From Panorpa germanica (taxonomy: Eukaryota > Arthropoda > Insecta > Mecoptera > Panorpidae), in assembly GCA_963678705.1 (NCBI GenBank), contig OY783205.1:25101034-25165033 (forward strand): a DNA stretch of 64,000 nt, given 5' to 3'. Under the pieces are notes generated by a model. That model worked only from the letters and a program-made list of their open reading frames with translations. It had not been told where the DNA came from and did not search any database. The translations under genes and the position numbers were made by a program. Position 1 is the stretch's first letter. The number at the start of each line of letters is the position of its first letter. Of the stretch, positions 46,001 to 54,961 are shown one piece after another.

Positions 46001-49000
46001 TGATAATTCGATTATGTTCAAAGATACATTGTGTCAATAAATAATTGCAAATCTTTTACTAATATTTGTTTAATACGTAACATTATATAATCTAGCACAA
46101 AAAGCTTTATTGAAATCAGAAAATGTAAATTTATGTTCAAAGATAACTTTTGTTATGTAATGCTACATAATATCAACCTAAAAATGTTATGTAACAAGTA
46201 AACTTTTATGTTAAATATACCTTAAATGTATATATAACTATGTTTAGCGGATTACATTTGTAGTCTTCATGATTTTGAAGTAGTTTAATTCGAGCTGATC
46301 TCAATTGTTGTCTCAGTAAACTCGTACTGCCTTGCAGGCGTCTTGTGTGTACATCTTTCGGGGGGAAAGATTAAAAAGGGGGTTTTTAAGAGTCCACTGA
46401 TTCAGATCCACGTTTTATGAATCAACAATTTTTTTTACGTGACAAATTCAAATAAATTTGAATATAACCTTCAATTTAAAATGTCACTTGCATTAAATCG
46501 GACCTTATGGTTTTTGTGATTTCATTATTCATTCAATATTATAAACAAATATCTTATTGTCTTATAACCTTTATTGTTAGGAAACGGAAATCCTCCTAAT
46601 ATGGTCGCCTTGCGTGTACATAATATCTGAGGTTTTGATAAAGTAAAGATCATGACAAGTAAATGACATAAAGCAATTATATTAATTAATATATATCAGC
46701 ACATTCATTAACCACAGGTTTCTAATTAGGTTATGAATCATATCAGAATTTATTTAAAACTGCGCTGTTTATTAATAAGTTGATTAACATAACCTCGAAT
46801 TTTCAATTATTTTTATTCAATTCGCAATATTACATCAGTTCTTACAATATATTATTCTTTGAAGCAGTCTTTCGCCACTTTCGTTATTAAAGAAATCAAA
46901 AAAGTGTTGTTAAACAACAGAGTGTCAAAAAGATGCATAATCAAACGTCAAATTCTCCTTACAGCTGCCTCGACAATCCATAAACTTTTAATATTAGAAT
47001 GTGGTATACAATAATAAATAAATTTGATCAGCTATTATCTTGACATCAAAAATATGGCTAACAATTAAGCAGTAAAATGAAATTCAAACTATAAATAGCT
47101 ATATGTCTCTATTAATAGGTTTAATAAAGTAAAAACGCCGATATATATCTATATATTTACCTATATTTTAGTAATAAACGTAATAAACTAACCTAAAAAT
47201 TAGTTTCTTAGCATTCGATATATCACTTACAATTTAAAACAGTGACTGACGTCATTTTGGTCTAATTTCTCCTAGAATATTGCGACTAATTAAAATATAA
47301 AAACAACTAGATCTTACCCATAAATACAGTTACATATATTTTATATATATTTACCATAAAAAAGTTACCTATTTCGTAAACGGAAAGATTCAGGAAATTT
47401 CGTGCCAATGACATTGAATGATAATTAATTAAATATGTAAGAAAGTATAAAATTTGATAATTAGTTGATATTTCAATCATTAATAATAATTGTGATAATT
47501 AATGAAATAATTCAAGGTCTGTATACAAATTAAATTAGTACGTCTTCCGAGAATTTGTAGACTTTAAGAAGAATTAACTTAGAAAGTCAAGGTTTTACCA
47601 GGTATAGCTTTTACGGCCTTACCTTTTTATATTATCTTATCCAGCTTAATGTGAAACGATACTTGGCCATTTTTTCTAGCGAAATATAGATGCGAATGTT
47701 ACCAGTAATATAAAAATTGGAATTTAACTAGAAAATAGAGCAATATTCATTTGCAAACCTTATTTTTGCGGTTCCAACTCATTAAAAGTCAGTGGAAGAA
47801 AGCTTAAAATGTAGATACGTTATTCATCTAACTAATTGCAGCTTTAGATTTTGATTCGCGTTTATAGTTACTTACATAAAACAATTTAAACATAAAGAAA
47901 CATGGTCTTTTTGATAATATTTAACCTGCTGTATAGTATCGCTATCTATATTTCGCTAGAAAAAATGGCCAAGTACCGTTTCACCTTAAATTATAAAATT
48001 ACTTTGCTTCAATGTTTTCCTACCCTCTTCGCCTCATTCTTCTCACTTCTGCTATCCACCGCCAGATGGAGGAGAAGGCGTATACAGCGACAGCTACGGT
48101 TATATTAGAAATATTTTAAACTTGCTTTATTGAAATTTCTTATACGTTAAACTAAGACGGACTTTAAACACCTTTGAACACCTTCTAGATGTTTGATTTC
48201 TATGCATACGATTTTACAATCAATTCTCATAACTGGATGTCATAACGCAAGTTTATAAAATTTGCATATGGAATAAATATATTACTGAAATAAATTATTA
48301 AATATTTGAATGGGGCCAAGGTAAGGTGAGAAGCCTGTTTAATGGAATTAGTGCCACCCAAGAGTTTTATTAGTAATTATTAGAATTAATTATTAGTAAA
48401 ATTTGACGTAAACATAGTTTATATATTAGCAATGTAACATTTTTACAACCATTAACAAATTTATCAGTTTTAACATGAGCTTCCAAAAAGAAGATACAAT
48501 GGGCTTGTGTCCTATGTCTTAATTTCTATAGAAGTGTACTATATATTGATAAAGTTGGTTACTAGAACCTCAAATGTTCAATTTTCCCTTTAATTATTAA
48601 AATGATTTAACGTTGGACAACGTTCCAACTGCATGTGACATCACAACCGCTAGTTGCTATCTCTTTTATACAACAGAGCGTAAAAGAGATAGCATATTAA
48701 AGATAGAACTCTGGCAAGTCAATTTGGCAGACATAAAAGTTATACTGCAGAGTAAATATTACTACTATACATATAAATAGGTAATATTGTGTAATTAAAT
48801 AGAAACCCGACCGCGCGTTGGATACCCTTGAACTAAACTATTGACCGTGAAGATGAATATTATCGTTGAAAGATTATTTAACATGATAATTTCATTAGTA
48901 TAATAATAAATACATATATTAATAATAATTCAACATAATATATTCTATTTTCTGTTATTAAATCGGAATTCCCAATATATAAACGTCATACCGGATTTAA

Positions 49001-51375
49001 ATCTATTTTTCTTAGTAGATAAAACAGATTCCAGAGTTACCTAGCTATATATTTTTTTGAAGGTTATGTAACATAGGTATTGTATGTATTTTCATTTGTC
49101 GCGGTAAATGATATAAACTACATATTTATTTATAAGAATGAATCATTTTAATTACCACCTTAAAGGCCTATGTATTGTTGAGGTTTCAATGACGCATTTC
49201 TGACGATCAACATTGAATGACCTTTGTTATAAATAATTTCTTTATTAAAAAAATCTGACATTTACAAGTCGTATAAATATTTTATTTGTAATTGAAATCT
49301 TGAAAATGAAGGCCTAGTTTGAATTTAAAAAGGTCCGCATTGGTTTTATCGAATCTATCTTATTACTACAACCGACTACATGCGACCTTTGAGGATGTTT
49401 ACCTTTAGAGTTCAAAAATATTTCATTACGATATCATATTTATGTTTCTTTTGTCTAGAAGAAATAATTATTGACAAATTTATTTTGCAATAAAAGAAAC
49501 TCTTGAATTATTGTTATAAATTAATGTTTATTATTAATTTTTATTTTAATAATTACGAAAAAAGATGAATTATGTATCCATTATATTTAATAATTATGAA
49601 GAAATGTCGTAAATATGGCTATTAAACTCTGTAAAATAAAATATGAAGTAGGCTAATTAAAAAATGCTTTTTCCTTATTTTGCAAACAAGAAAAATGGTG
49701 TTTAAACTTGTATTATTAACAAAGACGTCATCTGTATAACTTTTTCATCTGAATGGGCTTGTGTCCTCATTTTTTAGTGGTTGATTTTTCAATTGTTGAT
49801 TGAAATTGATGTTAATAAATGTGTATTGGCGTGTCTATTTTATTGAATATCTAAATGTTGTCGGAGATATAGCAATTAAAAATTTGAATTGTAGTTTTAG
49901 CGCTAGAAATGGTCGGCCATATTTGTATGACGCGAAATGCATTTTTACGTCAGTTCTTTGTTGAGTAGGTCAGTGCTGTGATCATGTTTTGTAGCCGTTG
50001 GTAGCCAAATAATCAAGTGAAGTCAAAGAATAATAAGTTTTTATTTTATTACTGCCTGTTACGGCAGACATAATATTGAAATTTGATTGTTCCTTGAAAT
50101 AGCTGTAAATAATATTTGATATTTTGATATATAAATACATATAGCAGAGATTTATGAGCTGTAAGGTTGGTAGCGGTTATGATGTCACATGCATTTGGAA
50201 TGTGTACAACGTTGAATCCCTTTAACAATTAAAGAGACAAAATGACTTTTTTAATTGTTAATATCTCCTAACATATAAGGAGTTATTGAAAAATAATTTA
50301 ACCCTTGAGGTTCTAGTAACCCGCTTTATCAATATATAGTACACTTTTATAGAAATTAAGACATAGGACACAATCCCATTCAGGTCTCCCACTTTTCCAA
50401 ATTTCTTGTCAAACAAACAAAATGTTTTTAGACTCATTGTCATTAAAGATATGCACATAATTCATCGACCTTGACTCTGCCGTAGATGGTACACAGCATT
50501 TAACAATCCGGTTCTTTTCTTTGTCTGCAAGATCCGTTTAACACAACCGCGGGCATCTTATATCGCATCCAGCGTGTCCAATTAAAATAACATAAAAACA
50601 CGCTCACAAAACAAGGAGGAGCAACTTAAATATGACACATTTATCTATTAATAATCTTTTAATTTATTTACCGTTTTAAATTTGCATACTATATGTAAAA
50701 ATAAATGCTAATTCCACACAGTGAATGATCACCACTAGTTAAGATTTAAACCACAATATTAAAACCCCTGTTGTGTATGCAACATTAATAACATATTATT
50801 ATTTAATTATTGCAGGTGATGGACCAGTGACTGAGGTATGTCTAGGTTGCATCTGTGAAGCTATCAGTGGTTGTAATCAAACCCTAACTTGTGATGGAGA
50901 AACTTGCGGATTATTCCGTATTACTTGGGCTTATTGGTCAGATGCCGGGAAACCAACCAAAAATGGAGAGAGTCATACTACTCAAACAGGTATTTTAAAT
51001 TGCTAAAATATTATACTTATGAAAAATAATTCTTGCATACTACAAATAATAATTTGTATATCTTTCTTTCAGCATATTCTAACTGCGTGATTGATCCACT
51101 CTGTGCAGCGAATACAGTTCAAGGATACATGGCTAAATTTGGACAGGTAGACATTAAATATAACTGTAACGATTTCTTTAATACAGTTCGTCTAGGAGTG
51201 CATATTTTAAATAATGTTTTAATTTACTTTGCAGGACTGTAATGGAGATGGTAGAATCGACTGCTTCGATCATATGGCCATTCACAAACTAGGAGGATAC
51301 GGATGCAGTGGTGCACTTCCTGAGCACTACAAAAACCGCTTCCAACAATGTATTAACTATGTTCAATCCGGTTAA
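43053..51375 (+). CDS. i-type (invertebrate) lysozyme / destabilase family
   Basis: Exons 43053-43119, 50816-50989, 51073-51146 and 51235-51375 give 151 residues. Exon 1 encodes the signal peptide (MGSRNMIIVAIALLAAGFW). The mature part has the Cys-rich i-type pattern: VCLGCICEAISGCN, CGLFRITWAYWSDAG, YSNCVIDPLCAANTVQGYM, FGQDCNGDGRIDC and HKLGGYGC. It is secreted; family members cleave peptidoglycan or isopeptide bonds. In clam i-type lysozyme the catalytic Glu lies in a CICNVESGC-type motif. Here that position is Ile, and the segment around the catalytic Asp is shortened, so muramidase activity is doubtful. Several insect members share this. Intron 1 is 7.7 kb and holds seven or more repeats. 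The poly(A) signal is at 51636. Confidence 0.93.
43685..43938. mobile_element. MITE-E, ~254 bp
   Basis: Ends are inverted repeats CCCAGTAAACATTTTGG and, on the other strand, CCCAGTAAACAATTTGG (one mismatch). Further inward, TTTCTCAC-type words also face each other. It lies in lysozyme intron 1. No target duplication was resolved. Confidence 0.7.
44251..44470 (+). mobile_element. MITE-B copy 2
   Basis: TATAGTTCAAATTACGAGAG at the left, TAATTTGGACTATAACATC at the right, and the family core (AAAAGCACTGACTT) between. It lies in lysozyme intron 1. Confidence 0.8.
44938..45566 (+). mobile_element. MITE-A copy 4
   Basis: Full-length 629-bp copy in lysozyme intron 1, with mutated termini (GGGCTAGTG at left, ACACAAGCACATT at right). 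Confidence 0.88.
45835..45979 (+). repeat. 18-bp tandem duplication joined to truncated MITE-B copy 3
   Basis: ACTATAGAGCGAAGTGTA occurs twice in tandem (45835-45870), followed directly by the right half of MITE-B ending TAATTTGGACTATAACATC. The left half of the MITE is missing. Confidence 0.75.
47030..47170 (+). repeat. distant MITE-A relative
   Basis: Shares the order of several words with the right half of MITE-A (AATTCAAACTATAAATAGCT, then AATAAAGTAAAAACGCCGATA) but is much diverged. Either a very old copy or a related family. Confidence 0.4.
47650..47985 (+). mobile_element. MITE-C copy 2, TTAA-flanked
   Basis: 336 bp with ~40-bp inverted termini (GTGAAACGATACTTGGCC at left, complement of GGTGAAACGGTACTTGGCC at right). 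TTAA directly flanks both ends (47646-47649 and 47986-47989), which is the piggyBac-type target duplication. It lies in lysozyme intron 1. Confidence 0.82.
48498..48690 (+). mobile_element. MITE-A copy 5, left part only
   Basis: Starts with an intact left terminus and breaks off after the CTCTTTTATACAACAGAGCG block, which it shares with copy 1 only. The right two-thirds are missing. Confidence 0.85.
49752..50380 (-). mobile_element. MITE-A copy 6
   Basis: Full-length 629-bp copy in reverse sense in lysozyme intron 1. The ends are AATGGGCTTGTGTCCTCA and GGACACAATCCCATT. The flanking bases CTG/CAG extend the symmetry by three bases. Confidence 0.9.
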
Positions 51376-51718
51376 AAATGACCCTGAAACTCGATTACAA
51401 AACAAGAATATAATAACTACTGTTTAATAATTTCTTACTGTAATCATCCATTTTATTGAAAATATAAAATTTGATAAATAAGACATCTTATTTACCGACT
51501 AATGATTCATGTGATTTAAAATATTTATGCTTAAAATTTACCATAATGCCCGTATATATTATTCATATTTGTAACCGAACATTGTTGTTATTTTCAAATT
51601 GTTTATTATCTCAAGTAATTTTAAGTTAAAACCACAATAAAAATATTACTAACATTTTTTAAAACATGTTTTTTTTTCTTATTTTGTATGAATCAGTTTG
51701 TAAAATGTCTGTAACATG
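51376..51718. other. 3' UTR and downstream flank of lysozyme
   Basis: Contains AATAAA at 51636-51641. The last 8 bp (51711-51718) are the left copy of the hAT MITE target duplication. Confidence 0.6.
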
Positions 51719-52117
51719 CATTGAGATATAAGAATAGAGTATGCGAAGTGTTCGGCCGCGTGTAAGAGGAAGCGATAAAGACAAAGAGAGAGATAGCCTA
51801 CTGAGAGTCCAATCTGTTTCTTTCTAGCTGAACCGCTGCTGCTGGCTTGGTTGATTGGCGGTATGATAGGGGGTAAACAAGCAAGCAGACGCTATAGTTA
51901 AAATAAAAATATTTGTAAAAGGGAGTGTAGCATACAGTAAATTTCAAAATGAATAAAGACACCGACAGCCCCCCACTCTGACGGAACGTGGCTCTAGTAT
52001 AGCTATATTTTCGTTAGCGCGGCTCGAAAGAGATACAGAGGACTTTCGAGGCTATCTCTCTCTTTGCCTTTATTACAGTATTCAACCTCTTGCGCACTCT
52101 ATTCTTATATCTCTATG
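51719..52117. mobile_element. hAT-type MITE, 399 bp
   Basis: Flanked by an exact 8-bp direct repeat GTAACATG (51711-51718 and 52118-52125). Termini CATTGAGATATAAGAATAGA and, on the other strand, CATAGAGATATAAGAATAGA continue symmetrical for ~25 bp. An 8-bp duplication with CA-starting ends fits the hAT superfamily. The interior is GC-richer than its surroundings and has no transposase. Confidence 0.88.
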
Positions 52118-52283
52118 GTAACATGTTTGTAAAAGACCATAAGCGGCTTTTTTGCCTAATTCTTATCCTTGTGGATGGTTCACCATTCTCTTTATGGTTA
52201 GACACCTGCAATAATTTTTAATGAAGAATTAGTCTTAATATATTATGCTATACTTGTATCTTTCAAAGATTAATTATATGTAC

Positions 52284-53000
52284 CTGTTCGCAAGAATAAA
52301 ACACTTCCGTGGATGTCTCAGCAACAAGATTAATACCAAAACCAGGAGTTTTACCACCTTGAGGTCCTTTACACTGATATAACATCAGGTAGGAAATTCA
52401 GCATTACTCCTTTTGCGGCAGCGGCACTTATTCTACGGTTTGCCATTTCAGGTGAAACATTAGGCATGCATAAACTGTACCACGAATTCTACTAACTTTG
52501 CGAGCAAGTACCATTTGCGCTGACTGAAGTTGTTTTACCATGGGGAAAGTTAACTTGAGTTAACAGAAGGTGAGGTAGCTCTAATTAGAGCTACCTCACC
52601 TTCTCCTAGATGCATCATACCTAGGAACAAATTTTAAGTTACAGTTATACAACAGTTACTTTAATAAAACAGGTTAATTAAAACATTATAAGTATACTTT
52701 ACCTCATTTATTTATTCTCTCTTTGATTGTGGCAAAACTACTTCTTTTATCTGATTCACTGAAGGAGAATCATAACTATTAGTAACACCTCGAAGAGTTA
52801 TATTTAGAGAATGTTAAATGGGGCCAAAGCTAGAAACGTCTACAGCATACCCTATGAAATAAAATATCAGACAATTATTAAAAGTTACTTGAGTTATACA
52901 TAAAATTTTGTATCTATCTACTTACCTATTCTATGGAGAAGAATACTCTCATGCAATTTCTTTCCCCCAGTTAAGATTTCAGATGACGCTGCCATTGCTT
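52284..53000 (-). pseudogene. RCL1: RCL1 (RNA 3'-phosphate cyclase-like) pseudogene, unprocessed
   Basis: Read on the minus strand, three decayed exons follow each other. The first (about 53000-52926) gives SEILTGGKKLHESILLHRIG and ends at a GTAAG donor. The second opens after ATTTCATAG (about 52852) with GYAVDV, an in-frame stop, then LNITLRGVTN and SVNQIKEVVLP, then another stop. The third (about 52545-52284) gives KVSRIRGTVYA, a frameshift to NVSPEMANRR, then CKGPQGGKTPGFGINLVAE and a GTACAT donor. These match, in order, RCL1, a protein of 18S rRNA maturation in the U3 processome (LRGVTN, RIRG, VSPQMAN, KSPGFGLSLVAE). Retained intron borders show DNA-level duplication, not retrotransposition. 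A 40-bp palindrome interrupts the third part. The functional gene is not in this window. Confidence 0.8.
52565..52604. repeat. perfect 40-bp palindrome
   Basis: AGAAGGTGAGGTAGCTCTAA is followed immediately by its exact reverse complement. It has no spacer and lies inside the RCL1 pseudogene where the GEGEVAL coding segment should continue, so one half is coding-derived and the other its inverted copy. Confidence 0.95.
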
Positions 53001-53544
53001 GAATTATATTTTATTGAATAAGGTTATGTACACCAAAATTGATGACCACAGTATTCATACAACCTAAAATTATTATTTAAAAATTAAATAAAACATATAA
53101 ATTAAAGTAATATGTAAATGCTATGAAACTTATAAGTTTTAACTAAATATGGAATTATAAAAATTAATAAGAAGTGATAATAATCCTAGAGTGCTCGAAA
53201 TATTAATCAAAACAATATTATAAAATTTATAAAGCCAAAGAATGTCTTTCTGCACAGCGTTTCAGAAATAATAACAATTAAATTGTGGTCTAATAAGTAA
53301 AATAAATGCAATATTATTAAAAGTTATTTATAAACATTATTTCAAATGTCAACTTGAATAGTTATTTGGATAGTTACATCTGTCATTTGAAGAGGGTGCT
53401 ACAGTATAGCTTGAGAACATTCAAGAATATTATCTTGTAACCTCAAAATTAGTTGAATTTCGCTTGTTTCTTGTAAAATATTAGTCTCAAAACTATTAAT
53501 AAAATTATCAGTTCAAAAATAATTTGTAAATATTTACATCAATA
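53001..53544. other. upstream region of COX17
   Basis: AT-rich, with no TATA box and no repeat recognised. It must hold the COX17 promoter and 5' UTR. Confidence 0.45.
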
Positions 53545-53836
53545 ATGGGTAATAGTACAGGAAAAATAAAGGCAGATACTGTATTAGCTCAGGATTTAAA
53601 GGAGACTGAAGTAAAGAAACCAAAATGTAAAGCTTGTTGTGCTTGCCCAGAAACGAAAAAGGCTCGTGATTCCTGGTAAGTTTAATAATTATTATAATAA
53701 CTAATAGAATAATCTCCAGAGCTGCTTTTAATAATTCTATTTTTATTGCAGCATAATGGAGAACGGCGAAGAGAATTGTGGAGAACTAATTGAAGCACAT
53801 AAAACTTGTATGCGAAAAATGGGTTTTAACATTTAG
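53545..53836 (+). CDS. COX17: COX17 copper chaperone
   Basis: Two exons, 53545-53675 and 53752-53836, encode 71 residues. COX17 carries Cu(I) in the mitochondrial intermembrane space to SCO1 and COX11 for cytochrome c oxidase assembly. The copper-binding [14 protein letters not shown] segment follows a Lys-rich stretch, and the twin CX9C pattern is visible: [11 protein letters not shown] and [11 protein letters not shown]. It ends KMGFNI, like other family members. The N-terminus MGNSTGKI carries a possible Gly-2 myristoylation context, but COX17 is not known to be myristoylated. AATAAA is at 53903. Confidence 0.96.
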
Positions 53837-54961
53837 AAATACATTACGACATAATAGGTTTTAGCTCTATTATTTATTTTTATTTGTAGTCTATAATATG
53901 TAAATAAATAATTTTTGTTTGAATATTTGACTTTTTATTGAAAATAGATTAAATAATGATTTTTTATAATGATGCAATAGTGTTGATTGCAATACTCATT
54001 CTCAGTTCCAAATGAGCTATAACTATATTTGTTAATCTTTATAGACCTAGATAATTCTTGGTAAAGTCATTTTAAAAGTAAATCAATTTTTAATTATTAT
54101 TAATTAATACTATAAGATAATTGTTGTTTATTTAAATTGTACGAAGGTGTTAGCACCTGGTTTTGGTATTCAAAACTAACAATATATTTTAATAGTTTGG
54201 TTTGTTTCTCAAATATTCCCCTTATACTTATGTTCAGTAATTAATAAATACCTTGAAAATGAAATATAATTAAGGTCTGTGGTAAACATTTACATTTTAT
54301 ACAGCAACAATTAATTATTATATCTTATTTATAATATTTTTTTAAACGTAAGTGGTAATTTTTTTAAACGTAAGTGGTTCTATAGTGACATGTGGGTTAG
54401 GCTGCATAACTCCTGCTTTTGCAGGGGTATCTTGATCAGCTGCTGATACGAGCACGATTTGACATTTTGACATTACACGGTAAAGTATTACAACTTGATT
54501 TTAATATGATTTATAACATAAATACAATGATTTTAATGAAAATTCTTGAATTAAAGTGTATCATTTATTTTATTACTTGATAAAAATGCTATTCACATTT
54601 TTAGTTTTACTATTTGTAATACAATTGCAGATATTTTATCGATCTAACCTTGCTTATATTGTCGTTTACTTTTGTTAAGGATGTCCGCTTTCTAGCACAC
54701 GCACGCGATAAAAACCTATTTCTTTTATTGTAGCTGTCTCTAAATCAGATATAAATTATGATTAATGAGTTGTTATCATATAACAAACATTTGAAAATTA
54801 TAAAGCCGGAAGAGTTCTGCAACCAGGAAATGTACTTATAGAATGTAGTTATTTATAAAATTACCTTTCGTAAAAACTGTTGGATTTTATTATGTAATAT
54901 ATTAGTATTATACAATGTATAGTATGTGTAACAAATATTGCTATGAAAATTAGGAGCCGCT
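53837..54961. other. intergenic region, COX17 3' end to ZUP1 start
   Basis: Contains the COX17 poly(A) signal at 53903 and a 22-bp direct duplication (TTTAAACGTAAGTGGT core) at 54337-54378. Around 54420-54480 is a GC-richer block with CTGCTTTTGCAG and CAGCTGCTG symmetry that may be promoter sequence of ZUP1. No further gene is recognised. Confidence 0.5.
54337..54378 (+). repeat. 22-bp tandem duplication
   Basis: Two adjacent copies of TTTTTTTAAACGTAAGTGGT separated by AA. A small local duplication without other context. Confidence 0.85.

Noticed and set aside
47902-48108. 68-residue open frame
   Set aside because: It lies across the right terminal repeat of MITE-C and its flank and has no family resemblance.
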